From an uncultured Lachnospiraceae bacterium (GTDB lineage: Bacteria > Bacillota > Clostridia > Lachnospirales > Lachnospiraceae), in NCBI GenBank assembly GCA_947176065.1, contig CAMWPB010000040.1, forward strand, positions 1 through 39,668: a DNA stretch of 39,668 bases. Reading direction: 5' to 3'. This document shows positions 7,519 to 18,975 of this stretch, in pieces. Under the pieces are notes generated by a model. The model made no database searches. It was not told where the DNA came from and saw nothing but the letters and a program-made list of their open reading frames with translations. Numbering within the stretch: the first letter of the stretch is position 1; every line of letters starts with the position of its first letter. Both the position numbers and the translations under genes were made by a program.

Positions 7519-9447
7519 ATGGCTAAGACAGATAAAAACACATATGACGCCTCCAGCATCACAGTTCTGGAGGGGTTAGAGGCAGTACGGGTGCGTCCCG
7601 GCATGTACATCGGAAGCGTTTCCACCAAGGGCCTGAACCATCTGATCTACGAGATCATGGACAATGCGGTGGACGAGCATCTGGCGGGTTATTGCAGCAC
7701 CATCCGGGTGACACTGGAAGCGGACGGCTCCGCCACCGTTTCGGACAACGGGCGGGGTATCCCCGTAGGGATGCACGAGAAGGGGATCAGCGCGGAACGT
7801 CTGGTATTCACCACGCTTCACGCGGGCGGCAAATTCGATAACGACGCTTATAAGACCAGCGGCGGACTCCACGGCGTAGGTTCCTCGGTGGTCAACGCGC
7901 TGTCCGCTTATCTCCATGTAACCGTTAAGACCGGCGGCCAGATCTATGAGGATCATTATGAGCGCGGCATTCCCACGCTTGAATTAAAGGACGGACTGCT
8001 CCCCGTGGTGGGGAAGACGAGAGAGTCCGGCACTACCATCAATTTCCTGCCGGATGACACCATCTTTGACAAGACCCGTTTCAAGGAAGACGACGTGAAA
8101 AGCCGTCTTCACGAGACCGCTTACCTGAATCCCGCGCTCACGATTATTTACGAGGATAAGAGAGGCGCGGAGGTTGAGCATATCGAGTACCATGAGCCGG
8201 AAGGCATCATAGGCTTTATCAAGGATATGAACAAGTCCAGGGAGAGCATCCACGACGTCATCTACTTTAAGGGAGAAGCGGAAGGAATCACCGTGGAATG
8301 CGCGTTCCAGTATGTGAACGAGTTTCATGAAAATGTGCTGGGCTTTTGTAATAATATTTACAATGCCGAGGGCGGCACGCATCTGACCGGCTTTAAGACC
8401 ATGTTTACCAATGTGATTAACACCTACGCAAGAGGCTTAAATATCCTGAAAGAAAAGGATGTGAACTTTACCGGCGCGGATGTGAGAAACGGCATGACGG
8501 CGGTAATTTCCATCAAACACCCCGATCCCCGTTTCGAGGGACAGACGAAGACCAAGCTGGATAATCAGGATGCGGCGAAGGTAGTCAGCAAGGTGACAGG
8601 CGATGAGATCGTCCGTTTCTTCGACCGCAATCTTGACACTTTAAAGAGTATTATCGGCTGTGCGGAGAAGGCGGCAAAGATTCGGAAAACCGAGGAGAAG
8701 GCAAAGACCAACCTGCTGACCAAACAGAAATTCTCCTTCGACTCCAACGGGAAGTTAGCCAACTGCGAGTCCAGGGACCCCTCCAAGTGCGAAATCTTCA
8801 TTGTGGAGGGTGATTCCGCAGGAGGCAGCGCCAAGACGGCCAGAAACCGTATGTATCAGGCGATTTTGCCGATACGCGGCAAGATTTTGAACGTGGAGAA
8901 GGCGAGTATCGACAAGGTGCTGGCAAACGCCGAGATCAAGACCATGATCAATGCTTTTGGCTGCGGTTTCTCGGAAGGATACGGCAACGATTTTGATATC
9001 TCGAAGCTGCGCTACGACAAGATTATCATCATGGCCGATGCGGACGTGGACGGCGCCCATATTTCCACATTGCTGCTCACCCTGTTTTACCGCTTTATGC
9101 CGGAGCTGATTTATGAGGGACATGTCTATATCGCCATGCCGCCTCTCTATAAAGCCATGCCGTCGAAGGGAGCCGAAGAGTATCTTTACGACGACAAGGC
9201 GCTGGAAAAATATCGGAAAAGGCACAAAGGGCCTTTCACCTTACAGCGGTACAAGGGTCTTGGCGAGATGGACGCGGAACAGCTCTGGGAGACCACCCTT
9301 GACCCCGACAAAAGACTCTTAAAGCTGGTGGAGATCGAGGACGCCCGCATGGCCAGCGAGGTGACAGAGATGCTGATGGGCACCGAGGTGCCGCCGAGAA
9401 AAGCGTTTATCTATAAGAATGCGCAGGATGCGGAGCTGGACGTCTGA
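7519..9447 (+). CDS. parE: DNA topoisomerase IV (type II topoisomerase) subunit B
   Basis: This is a 642-residue ATPase subunit of a type II topoisomerase. The GHKL ATP site is visible (EIMDNAVDE, DNGRGIPV, GGLHGVGSSVVNAL). The TOPRIM domain has EGDSAGGSAK, PIRGKILNVEKA and the acidic DADVDGAH. AAGGGG lies just before the ATG. It is followed by an A subunit that lacks the gyrase box, so the pair is called topoisomerase IV, which unlinks daughter chromosomes, rather than gyrase. Lachnospiraceae commonly carry such a second pair, and automated annotation often calls this subunit gyrB. It is probably in one operon with parC and rsmD. Confidence 0.88.
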   Translation: MAKTDKNTYDASSITVLEGLEAVRVRPGMYIGSVSTKGLNHLIYEIMDNAVDEHLAGYCSTIRVTLEADGSATVSDNGRGIPVGMHEKGISAERLVFTTLHAGGKFDNDAYKTSGGLHGVGSSVVNALSAYLHVTVKTGGQIYEDHYERGIPTLELKDGLLPVVGKTRESGTTINFLPDDTIFDKTRFKEDDVKSRLHETAYLNPALTIIYEDKRGAEVEHIEYHEPEGIIGFIKDMNKSRESIHDVIYFKGEAEGITVECAFQYVNEFHENVLGFCNNIYNAEGGTHLTGFKTMFTNVINTYARGLNILKEKDVNFTGADVRNGMTAVISIKHPDPRFEGQTKTKLDNQDAAKVVSKVTGDEIVRFFDRNLDTLKSIIGCAEKAAKIRKTEEKAKTNLLTKQKFSFDSNGKLANCESRDPSKCEIFIVEGDSAGGSAKTARNRMYQAILPIRGKILNVEKASIDKVLANAEIKTMINAFGCGFSEGYGNDFDISKLRYDKIIIMADADVDGAHISTLLLTLFYRFMPELIYEGHVYIAMPPLYKAMPSKGAEEYLYDDKALEKYRKRHKGPFTLQRYKGLGEMDAEQLWETTLDPDKRLLKLVEIEDARMASEVTEMLMGTEVPPRKAFIYKNAQDAELDV

Positions 9448-9537
9448 CCCTGCCATAAGGTTTGATGCATCCTTGACTGAAAACAAGACAGGAAATAAAT
9501 GAGCGGGAGCGTTTCCCCGAAAAGAGAGTGTGTAAAA

Positions 9538-11771
<2,234 letters not shown>

Positions 11772-11775
<4 letters not shown>

Positions 11776-12320
11776 GAGTGATAGCGGGAACGGCGAGAAG
11801 CCTGCGCTTAAAAACCCCGGATGGGAGGGACACCAGACCCACCACGGACCGGATCAAGGAGACGCTTTTTAATATGCTGCAGCCTTATCTTGGCGGCGCG
11901 CTGTTTGTGGATCTGTTCAGCGGCAGCGGCGGCATCGGCATTGAGGCATTAAGCCGCGGCGCGAGGCACGCCTATTTTGTGGAAAATGAAAAGAAGGCGC
12001 TTTCCTGTATACAGGAGAATCTGCAGTTTACCCGGCTTATGGATCAGGCGACGGTCTTAAAAACGGATGTGCTTTCCGCCCTCTACGGTATCCATGAGAA
12101 GGAGGCGGACATCGTCTTTATGGACCCTCCCTACGACTGCGGTCACGAGGGCCGTGTGCTGGCAGTACTTAAAGAGCTGCCCTGGGTGACGGAGAACACC
12201 CTGATTGTGATGGAAACTTCCCTGCAGACAGACATTTCCGGACTGGAGAGTCTGGGCTTTTCCATAGAAAAAGAGAAGCGGTATAAGACAAACAGGCATG
12301 TTTTTTGTCGGAAAATGTAA
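11772..12320 (+). CDS. rsmD: 16S rRNA (guanine-966-N2)-methyltransferase
   Basis: This is a 182-residue SAM-dependent methyltransferase modifying G966 of 16S rRNA during 30S assembly. It has the RsmD N-terminus (GTARSLRLKTPDGRDTRPT), motif I DLFSGSGGIGIEAL and the catalytic DPPY. The start overlaps the parC stop by 4 nt (ATGA), so translation is probably coupled. rsmD next to coaD is a conserved Firmicute pairing (ylbH-ylbI in Bacillus), which supports both calls. Confidence 0.93.
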
Positions 12321-12377
12321 CACCGCGCAGTATTTTTTCCAAAAAATAACAAAAATTTAAAAATAAGTAAAGACTTT

Positions 12378-12406
12378 TTGGCAAAATTGTTTTAATATGA
12401 TATCAT
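12378..12406 (+). promoter_or_regulatory. sigma-A type promoter of coaD
   Basis: TTGGCA (12378-12383) and TATCAT (12401-12406) are 17 nt apart in an AT-rich gap between rsmD and coaD. coaD can thus be transcribed separately from the topoisomerase operon. Confidence 0.6.
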
Positions 12407-12456
12407 AGATTTTGGTTATACGATCAGTTTTCTTTGATAAAAAATGGGGGCTTTCT

Positions 12457-12945
12457 ATGAAGGCAGCAATCTATCCGGGCAGCTTTGACCCGGTCACTTA
12501 CGGACATCTGGATATTATCAGGCGGGCTTCTGAGATATTCGATGAATTAACGGTAAGCGTGTTAAACAATAAAACAAAGACTCCATTGTTTTCTGTGGAA
12601 GAACGTGTTAAAATGTTAGAGGAAGCGACCCGCGATCTTCCTAATGTGACGATAGATTCTTTCAGCGGTCTTTTGATTGATTATGCCGCAAGAAAAGATA
12701 TTCATGTGGCAATCAGAGGGCTGCGCGCTATTACGGATTTCGAATACGAGCTGCAGATCGCGCAGACGAACCGTAAATTCTCTGACGGCAAATTGGATAC
12801 GGTGTTTTTGACGACCAGTCTCGAATACGCATACTTAAGTTCTTCCACCGTCAAGGAAATTGCAAGCTTTAACGGGGATATCTCGGAGTGCGTGCCTGAT
12901 TTTGTCGGGCGGTTGATCTATGAAAAATACGGATATAAGAGATAG
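12457..12945 (+). CDS. coaD: pantetheine-phosphate adenylyltransferase
   Basis: This is a 162-residue enzyme transferring AMP from ATP to 4'-phosphopantetheine, the penultimate step of coenzyme A synthesis. The nucleotidyltransferase motifs are present: [14 protein letters not shown] near the N-terminus and the [11 protein letters not shown] loop near residue 125. The frame is open 45 nt further upstream. The ATG at 12457 has a G-rich site (GGGGG) 6 nt before it and gives the standard family N-terminus and length. Confidence 0.96.
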   Translation: MKAAIYPGSFDPVTYGHLDIIRRASEIFDELTVSVLNNKTKTPLFSVEERVKMLEEATRDLPNVTIDSFSGLLIDYAARKDIHVAIRGLRAITDFEYELQIAQTNRKFSDGKLDTVFLTTSLEYAYLSSSTVKEIASFNGDISECVPDFVGRLIYEKYGYKR

Positions 12946-12954
12946 GAGCAGGCA

Positions 12955-13560
12955 ATGAGTAGTAGAATTGAACAACTTATCGACGAGATTGAGGACTACA
13001 TTGACGGCTGCAAATTCCAGCCGCTTTCCAAGACCAATATTATCGTAAATAAAGAAGAAATCGATGAGCTTCTGCGGGAGCTTCGCATGAAGACCCCGGA
13101 CGAGATCAAGCGCTATCAGAAAATTATCTCCAACAAGGAGGCTATCCTGAATGACGCCCGCACGAAAGCGGAGGCGCTTATTAAGGATGCGACGGTACAG
13201 ACCACAGAACTGATCAACGAGCACGAGATCATGCAGCAGGCGTATGCGCAGGCTAACGAAGTGGTGCGCATGGCGACTACACAGGCGCAGGAAATACTGA
13301 ATAACGCGACCATGGAGGCCAATGGCGTCAAGACTTCCGCCATGCAGTACCTCGATGAAATGTTATCCAATCTGGAAAACGCCATGACGACCACGCTCAC
13401 GGCGGCTACGGAGCATTATGAGAGCTTTTTTAACACGATCAGCGGCTATAATGAGATCGTGAAAGCAAACCGTGCGGAGCTGCGTCCCGTGGAGGTTGAA
13501 AAAATGCTTAAGGAGGCCGAGGGGGACGCGGAACCCGGGCCGGAGCTGGATCTGATGTAA
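12955..13560 (+). CDS. coiled-coil protein of unknown role, coaD-linked
   Basis: This is a 201-residue, highly helical acidic protein. A short N-terminal segment (IEQLIDEIEDYIDGCKFQPL) is followed by a long coiled coil (about residues 55-160) rich in Ala, Glu and Gln, with no membrane segment. Homologs in Lachnospiraceae are, as I recall, labelled ATPase or V-type ATPase subunit H-like, which reflects only coiled-coil similarity. The layout also resembles DivIVA-like scaffolds, but this is only a resemblance. It starts 9 nt after coaD with GGAG at proper spacing, so it is in the coaD operon, and it is followed by a terminator. Confidence 0.8.
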   Translation: MSSRIEQLIDEIEDYIDGCKFQPLSKTNIIVNKEEIDELLRELRMKTPDEIKRYQKIISNKEAILNDARTKAEALIKDATVQTTELINEHEIMQQAYAQANEVVRMATTQAQEILNNATMEANGVKTSAMQYLDEMLSNLENAMTTTLTAATEHYESFFNTISGYNEIVKANRAELRPVEVEKMLKEAEGDAEPGPELDLM

Positions 13561-13607
13561 TGATAAAAACCGCAGAACATAAATGGCGGATAAAAAAAGA
13601 CAGGTAG

Positions 13608-13643
13608 GCCGGTTTCCTTATGAAGCCGGCTTGTTCTTTTCTT
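13608..13643 (+). terminator. Rho-independent terminator after the coaD operon
   Basis: GCCGGTTTC (13608-13616) pairs with GAAGCCGGC (13622-13630), a 9-bp stem with one G-T pair and loop CTTAT. A T-rich tract (TTGTTCTTTTCTT) follows. Confidence 0.8.
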
Positions 13644-13658
13644 AAAATTTGGAAGAAA

Positions 13659-15149
13659 ATGGAGTATATGAAAAATCCTTTCACGCATCGTCTGCAAAAA
13701 AACAACATAACTGCACGGCTGTATCGGACAGCGGCTGACATGCTCTGCCTGTGTCTGTCTCTCTGCCTGCTTTTGGGGCTTTCTGTCTGTATTGATGCGG
13801 ATTTTCTGCCGGACGTAAAAGCGGCGGAAACGCCGGCGGATGCAGAGTCCGCTCCCGGGCCGGAAGATGCGGAGGGGGAAGCGGTAGAGGAACTGCCCGA
13901 AGAGAAGCTGGTGATCGTCATCGATCCCGGGCACGGGGGTGATGAGGAGGGCGGCATGTGCGATTCCTTTGTGGAGAAGGACATGACGCTGATTACCGCC
14001 AAAGTCATGAAGGAGGAGCTGGAGAAGTACGAGGACGTCACGGTTTATCTGACAAGGGAAGATGACAGAAAGATGTCACTCGAGGAGCGGGTGGCCTTTG
14101 CCAAAGAAGTGGGCGCCGATTTTCTCTTCTGTCTCCACTATAATCTTTCTAAAGATCACAACACGCTTTTCGGGACGGAATGCTGGGTGTCCGCTTTCGG
14201 AAGACATTACAGCGAAGGCTATGCCTTTGCCGACATTCAGATTGGGGCTTTGGAAGATATCGGCCTTTACTCAAGGGGCATCAAAACAAGGCTTGGAAAA
14301 AACGGGACGGATTACTACGGCATCATACGGCATGCCGTGGAGCAGGATCTGACCTGCGTGCTGATTGAGCATTGTCATATGGACCACGAAAACGACCGTC
14401 CCTTCTGCGAGGGCAGAGAACAGTGGGAGGCGTTCGGCAGGCTGGATGCGGAATCCGCAGCCAAATATTTCCGCCTGAAATCAGAGATACTTGGCGTGGA
14501 TTACAGCGATTACCCGGTTTTGGATGTTCCCGTGCCTGCGGGCATTATGCGGCCCGACACAACGGAGCCGGATATCTGCATGATCGAGGTCACGGATCAG
14601 GAGATGGAGACCGGAAATGTCACGGTAGAACTGTCCGCCGTGGATTATGACAGCGGAATGCTGTATTATGATTACAGCTATGACGGCGGAAACACCTTTT
14701 TCCCACGGCTTGCCTGGGGCGATAAGACAAGGGACACCATTACCTTTACCATGAATGTGCCGCCCCATATTGTGCCGCAGATTGTGGTGCGGGCCTATAA
14801 CGGCTATGACCTGTTTACGGAGAGCAATCTTGTCTCCCTGCCTTCCATGGACTACAAGACGGAGGAGGAGATCGCGGCGGAGCTGGCCGAACAGGAACGG
14901 ATTGCGGCGGCCGCAAAGGCAGCGGCCGAAGAACAGGCGAAGCAGAATGCCGTTTCAGTGGAAAATCAAGAGAAAAGGCAGCCCAAAACACCTGAGAAGG
15001 AGGCCGAAAAGGAGCCGACGATCCGCTATTTTCTGACGGTATGTCTCGTCTGCGCCCTGCTGGTGGTCGGACTTGCGCTCTCCATGGCACTGATTCTAAA
15101 GAAAGGAAAGCGCAGAAAACGGCGGAGGAGAAGGCGGCGCAGGCGCTGA
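13659..15149 (+). CDS. membrane-anchored N-acetylmuramoyl-L-alanine amidase (Amidase_3) with polybasic tail
   Basis: This is a 496-residue cell-surface protein. The N-terminal hydrophobic segment (LCLCLSLCLLLGLSVCI) is a signal or anchor. An acidic linker leads to an Amidase_3 domain with VIDPGHGG, the zinc-site Glu in FVEKDM, CLHYN and the catalytic Glu in LIEHCHMDHE. It should cut the lactyl-amide bond of peptidoglycan stem peptides. A beta-rich Ig-like region follows (about 310-395), then an Ala/Glu-rich helix, a C-terminal membrane helix (YFLTVCLVCALLVVGLALSM) and a run of Arg/Lys to the end. The start at 13659 is chosen because the earlier in-frame ATG at 13620 lies inside the terminator hairpin; ATG 13668 is also possible. 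Confidence 0.85.
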   Translation: MEYMKNPFTHRLQKNNITARLYRTAADMLCLCLSLCLLLGLSVCIDADFLPDVKAAETPADAESAPGPEDAEGEAVEELPEEKLVIVIDPGHGGDEEGGMCDSFVEKDMTLITAKVMKEELEKYEDVTVYLTREDDRKMSLEERVAFAKEVGADFLFCLHYNLSKDHNTLFGTECWVSAFGRHYSEGYAFADIQIGALEDIGLYSRGIKTRLGKNGTDYYGIIRHAVEQDLTCVLIEHCHMDHENDRPFCEGREQWEAFGRLDAESAAKYFRLKSEILGVDYSDYPVLDVPVPAGIMRPDTTEPDICMIEVTDQEMETGNVTVELSAVDYDSGMLYYDYSYDGGNTFFPRLAWGDKTRDTITFTMNVPPHIVPQIVVRAYNGYDLFTESNLVSLPSMDYKTEEEIAAELAEQERIAAAAKAAAEEQAKQNAVSVENQEKRQPKTPEKEAEKEPTIRYFLTVCLVCALLVVGLALSMALILKKGKRRKRRRRRRRRR

Positions 15150-15152
15150 CCG

Positions 15153-16169
15153 TTAACGGGAAAAGTAATAGATATAGACCAGTGCCGTGAGAGCCGTCTG
15201 CGCCAGCTTGTGGCATATATAGGTGCGGATGGAAAGCCCTGTGTCCCGGATCATGCTGTAAGTCTGTGCGATGCAGGAGAACCCGCCGAAGGGCAGCATA
15301 ACAAGTACGAGAAAGGGATGGCCCGGACCACAGCGCGCAATCCCGCCGGTAATTTCCAGTATGCAGTAATAGGTCTGCAAAAGCGTGGCAGGCAGATGGA
15401 CAAAAGGGACGAAGAGGATGTTCAGCAGGTTGAAAAAAACCATGTAGCCGCCCAGCTTTGCAATGCCGGTCAGTCCGGCGAGTACGGCGTTGTCGGTAGC
15501 TGCTAAAAGCCCTTCCGCCTGCGGAATCTGTTTTGATAAGGATGCGGCGCACAATTCCGAATTGATTGACTCGGTCGGTCTGTGTAAATGTGACGAAGTC
15601 TGCGCTGCAGCCATGACGTCACGACACCGAAAGAGTCGGGAAATCCGCATCACAAACAGACCGTAGATCAGAGGAACGCCGTACATAACAAGAAAAGGAA
15701 GCAGCGGCTTTTCCAGGGAGAGCGTGCTCACCACGAAGCTCAGGAAATAGATGGGGCCGATATTATTGCAGAAAGCCAGCAGGCGGTTTCCCTCCCTGAC
15801 AGAGAGCCGTCCCGTCCGGCACAGCTCCCCGGCAATCCGTGCGCCCATAGGGAATCCACAGAGGAATCCCATAAGCAGTGTGTAGGAACCGTTCGGCGTG
15901 GTGCCATAAAAAAAGCGCAGGATGGGATGAAACAGGCGCACAAAGCCTTCGGTCAGGTTCATGTTGATTAAGATGCCCGACAGAATCATGAAAGGAAGAA
16001 GAGTCGGGATCATTTTCTCAAACCACAGATGCAGTCCCGCCAGCGCATATTGTAAGGACAGCGCCGGATAGCGCAGAAGAAGAAAAATCAGATAAACGCC
16101 GAGGGCCATATACAGAAAGCGGACAAATCTGCTGTAAAGTCCGTTCAGCGGTTTTCGGATACATGTCAT
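15153..16169 (-). CDS. ylbJ: YlbJ-like nucleoside-recognition (Gate) domain membrane protein, sporulation-type
   Basis: This is a 338-residue polytopic membrane protein with about eight hydrophobic segments. The central signature GFLCGFPMGARIAGEL, followed by FCNNIGPIYFLSF, matches the YlbJ/nucleoside-recognition family, whose Bacillus member is needed for heat-resistant spores. The family call is supported by context, since rsmD-coaD-ylbJ is the Bacillus order. Here ylbJ is on the opposite strand and two genes intervene. The frame is open 219 nt further upstream, but GGTGAG just before the ATG at 16169 and the family N-terminus fix the start. It ends 3 bp from the convergent amidase gene. 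Confidence 0.78.
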   Translation of the reverse strand: MTCIRKPLNGLYSRFVRFLYMALGVYLIFLLLRYPALSLQYALAGLHLWFEKMIPTLLPFMILSGILINMNLTEGFVRLFHPILRFFYGTTPNGSYTLLMGFLCGFPMGARIAGELCRTGRLSVREGNRLLAFCNNIGPIYFLSFVVSTLSLEKPLLPFLVMYGVPLIYGLFVMRISRLFRCRDVMAAAQTSSHLHRPTESINSELCAASLSKQIPQAEGLLAATDNAVLAGLTGIAKLGGYMVFFNLLNILFVPFVHLPATLLQTYYCILEITGGIARCGPGHPFLVLVMLPFGGFSCIAQTYSMIRDTGLSIRTYICHKLAQTALTALVYIYYFSR

Positions 16170-16260
16170 AAGCTCACCATGTTGTACTTTTGTACATGTA
16201 TATTCCGAAAAAGTGTTCCGACATGACAAAAAGAAAAAAACGGAAGGGAAGTACAAGCGT

Positions 16261-16914
16261 ATGATAGAAGCGGTTATATTTGATCTGGACGGCTCCATGG
16301 TGGATTCTATGTGGATCTGGCGCTCTATAGATATCGAGTATCTGGGTAAATTCGGGATTGCATTGCCCGAGAATCTGCAGTCATGCATCGAGGGGATGAG
16401 CTTTTCCGAGACGGCGGCCTACTTTAAAGAGCGGTTTGACCTTCCCGATGATCTGGAAACCATCAAAGCCGACTGGAACCGTATGGCATGGGATAAGTAT
16501 GCCCATGAGGTGCCGGTCAAGGATGGCGTCAGGGAACTTCTGGCATACTGTATGGAACATGGCATCAAAATCGGGATTGCCACCAGCAATTCCAGACAGC
16601 TGGTGGAAAACGTGGTGCAGGCGCACCGGCTGGAGTCCTGCTTTGACTGTATTATGACAGCGTGTGAGGTGGAGAAGGGAAAGCCCGCGCCGGACATCTA
16701 TCTTGCTGTGGCGAAGGAGCTTGCCGTTGATCCTCGAAACTGTCTTGTGTTCGAGGATATCATACCGGGCATTCAGGCAGGCAGGGCGGCGGGTATGCAG
16801 GTCTGCGCTGTCTATGATGAATATTCGGAGCATCAGGACAGCGAGAAGAAAATGCTTGCTGACTATTATACCTACCAATTCCGGGAGCTGATTGAGGAGG
16901 GCGTTCTTTTGTGA
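16261..16914 (+). CDS. HAD superfamily IA hydrolase (beta-phosphoglucomutase-like phosphatase)
   Basis: This is a 217-residue HAD protein. Motif I is [12 protein letters not shown] (nucleophile Asp and acid/base Asp), motif II is ATSNS, Lys lies in [10 protein letters not shown], and motif IV is [10 protein letters not shown]. An alpha-helical cap lies between motifs I and II. It should hydrolyse or transfer phosphate on a small sugar phosphate or related metabolite; the substrate cannot be read. The ATG at 16261, with GGAAGGGAAG upstream, gives the normal HAD N-terminus; a GTG 48 nt earlier is rejected. Its stop overlaps the ygiQ start (GTGA), so the two are translated together. Confidence 0.9.
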   Translation: MIEAVIFDLDGSMVDSMWIWRSIDIEYLGKFGIALPENLQSCIEGMSFSETAAYFKERFDLPDDLETIKADWNRMAWDKYAHEVPVKDGVRELLAYCMEHGIKIGIATSNSRQLVENVVQAHRLESCFDCIMTACEVEKGKPAPDIYLAVAKELAVDPRNCLVFEDIIPGIQAGRAAGMQVCAVYDEYSEHQDSEKKMLADYYTYQFRELIEEGVLL

Positions 16915-18881
16915 AACAGATAATGGCATTTTTACCGATTTCCAAACAGGATATGCAGGCACAGGGGATAGAACAGGTTGACTTTGTCTATGTGACCGGG
17001 GACGCCTATGTGGATCACCCTTCCTTCGGCCATGCTATTATCAGCCGGGTTTTAGAGTCACACGGCTATAGCGTAGGTATCATATCCCAGCCGGATTGGA
17101 AGGATGAGAACAGCATCACGATTCTGGGGCGTCCCAGGCTTGCTTTTCTCGTCACCGGCGGCAACATGGATTCCATGGTGAACCATTATTTTGTCTCCGG
17201 CAGACACCGTCCGACGGATGCCTACACCCCGGGCGGCGAACCCTATAAAAGGCCAGATCACGCCACTGTGGTTTACGGCAACCTGATCCGCCGGGTCTAT
17301 AAAGATGTCCCGGTGATTATCGGCGGCATTGAGGCAAGCCTGCGGCGGATGGCCCATTACGACTACTGGTCGGACAGCTTTAAACGTTCCATTCTGCTGG
17401 ACAGTCAGGCCGACCTGATCTCCTACGGCATGGGGGAAAAGTCCATTGTAGAGATTGCGGAGGCTTTAGACAGCGGCATTGCGGTGAAGGATATTACCTT
17501 TATTCCGGGAACGGTCTATAAGACGAAGGATACCGGGAATATTTACGACTCTGTAGAGCTTCCTTCGTATGAGGAGATGAAAGCGCAGCCGGAGAAATAC
17601 GCCGACAGCTTTCGGATACAGTACCAGAACACGGACCCCTTTACCGGTAACACATTGGTCGAACCCTATCCGAACGGTATTTATGTGGTGCAAAACCCGC
17701 CCCAGCCGCCGCTCACCACGGAGGAGATGGATGCGGTCTACGATCTGCCCTATATGCGTACCTATCATCCTTCCTATGAGGAGCGCGGGGGTGTGCCTGC
17801 GATTTCCGAGATCAAATTTTCGCTTGTCAGCAACAGAGGGTGCTTCGGCGGCTGCAATTTTTGTGCGCTGACCTTTCATCAGGGCAGGACAGTACAGGTC
17901 AGAAGCCATGAGTCGATCCTCCGGGAAGCGGAGCTGATGATACGGGATAAAGATTTCAAGGGCTATATTCACGATGTGGGCGGTCCCACCGCCAATTTCC
18001 GTCATCCCTCCTGTCAGAAGCAGATGACGCAGGGGGTCTGCAAGAACAGACAGTGTCTTTTTCCGAAACCCTGCCCCAATCTGGAAGTGGATCACAGCGA
18101 TTATCTGTCTCTTCTTCGGAAACTGCGGGCGCTGCCCGGCGTAAAAAAGGTCTTTATCCGCTCCGGCATCCGTTTCGACTACCTGATGGCGGATCAGGAC
18201 GACGCCTTTTTCCGGGAGCTGGTAGAACATCATGTCAGCGGACAGCTCAAGGTGGCGCCGGAGCACATTTCCGATCAGGTGTTACAGTATCTGGGGAAAC
18301 CACGGAAGGAAGTTTACGAGAAGTTTGTTAAAAAATATACAAAGTTGAATGAACAGCTTGGGAAAAAACAGTTCCTTGTGCCATATCTGATGTCCTCCCA
18401 TCCGGGTTCCACGCTGAAGGAGGCCATAGAACTTGCGGAGTATCTGCGGGATCTCGGCTATATGCCGGAGCAGGTGCAGGATTTTTATCCGACGCCGTCC
18501 ACGGTGTCCACGGTCATGTACTATACGGGAATCGACCCGAGGGACGGGAAAAAGGTATATGTCTGCCGCAATCCCCATGAAAAGGCGATGCAGCGGGCGT
18601 TGATCCAGTACAGAAACCCGAACAACTACGATCTGGTCCGGGAAGCGCTTTTAAAAGGCGGCAGGGAAGACCTGATCGGCTTTGACAAAAAGTGCCTGAT
18701 CCGGCCGCGAAGGATGGACGATAAAAAGCGTGAAAGCAGTGTCCGAAAAGACGGTCTGAGGGGAGACGGCAGGAGCGCCGGGAAAGATAGCGCAAGAGTG
18801 AGCGGTAGTCAGAAAAACCGTACAGATGCAGGTACGCGCAGAAAAAAAACGATTCGAAATGTGCATAAGAAGAAAAAATAG
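16911..18881 (+). CDS. YgiQ family radical SAM protein
   Basis: This is a 656-residue member of the YgiQ/UPF0313 family. The radical SAM cluster motif is GCFGGCNFC, with cysteines at residues 311, 315 and 318 (CxxxCxxC). A second Cys-rich segment ([21 protein letters not shown]) is typical of YgiQ. The last 50 residues are a strongly basic, probably disordered tail. The GTG start at 16911 has GAGGAGGG 9-10 nt upstream and overlaps the HAD gene by 4 nt; the ATG at 16923 would be too far from that site. The reaction of this family is not known to me. A strong terminator follows. Confidence 0.92.
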   Translation: MKQIMAFLPISKQDMQAQGIEQVDFVYVTGDAYVDHPSFGHAIISRVLESHGYSVGIISQPDWKDENSITILGRPRLAFLVTGGNMDSMVNHYFVSGRHRPTDAYTPGGEPYKRPDHATVVYGNLIRRVYKDVPVIIGGIEASLRRMAHYDYWSDSFKRSILLDSQADLISYGMGEKSIVEIAEALDSGIAVKDITFIPGTVYKTKDTGNIYDSVELPSYEEMKAQPEKYADSFRIQYQNTDPFTGNTLVEPYPNGIYVVQNPPQPPLTTEEMDAVYDLPYMRTYHPSYEERGGVPAISEIKFSLVSNRGCFGGCNFCALTFHQGRTVQVRSHESILREAELMIRDKDFKGYIHDVGGPTANFRHPSCQKQMTQGVCKNRQCLFPKPCPNLEVDHSDYLSLLRKLRALPGVKKVFIRSGIRFDYLMADQDDAFFRELVEHHVSGQLKVAPEHISDQVLQYLGKPRKEVYEKFVKKYTKLNEQLGKKQFLVPYLMSSHPGSTLKEAIELAEYLRDLGYMPEQVQDFYPTPSTVSTVMYYTGIDPRDGKKVYVCRNPHEKAMQRALIQYRNPNNYDLVREALLKGGREDLIGFDKKCLIRPRRMDDKKRESSVRKDGLRGDGRSAGKDSARVSGSQKNRTDAGTRRKKTIRNVHKKKK

Positions 18882-18886
18882 AAAGT

Positions 18887-18927
18887 GTCCCGCAGAGACG
18901 TTCGATCATCTGCGGGACAAAATTTTT
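18887..18927 (+). terminator. Rho-independent terminator of ygiQ
   Basis: GTCCCGCAGA (18887-18896) and TCTGCGGGAC (18909-18918) form a perfect 10-bp stem (11 with the flanking T-A pair). AAAATTTTT follows. It could also act on transcripts from the glgD side, because the stem is symmetric and A/T-rich sequence flanks both sides. Confidence 0.85.
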
Positions 18928-18929
18928 AC

Positions 18930-18973
18930 AGAGAATGCGAAGCATTCTCTCGATTGAGTGCTTGCACTCAATC
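18930..18973. repeat. tandem perfect hairpins at the glgD 3' end
   Basis: Two adjacent perfect palindromes are present. AGAGAATGC-GAA-GCATTCTCT (18930-18950) is followed by GATTGAGTG-CTTG-CACTCAATC (18952-18973). They end 2 nt from the glgD stop codon on the minus strand. In the glgD direction they would form two 9-bp hairpins followed by GTAAAAATTTT, so they may protect or terminate the glgCD transcript. The GAGAATGC/GCATTCTC arms recur at 30916-30940, suggesting a dispersed palindrome family. Confidence 0.7.
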
Positions 18974-18975
18974 TG

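Noticed and set aside
14815..15552. Minus-strand frame of 245 codons over the amidase and ylbJ 3' ends
   Set aside because: Its product is Arg/Pro-rich, as expected from reading GC-rich coding DNA antisense, and it overlaps two supported genes.
16161..16200. CATG/GTAC-rich imperfect dyad in the ylbJ-HAD gap as an operator
   Set aside because: The arms are interrupted and short, and no convincing promoter is placed relative to it; not strong enough to annotate.
16205..16219. CGAAA-AAGT-GTTCC between ylbJ and the HAD gene, one base from a LexA consensus
   Set aside because: The left half-site lacks the essential C, it is not tied to a clear promoter, and one-mismatch hits are expected by chance in 40 kb.
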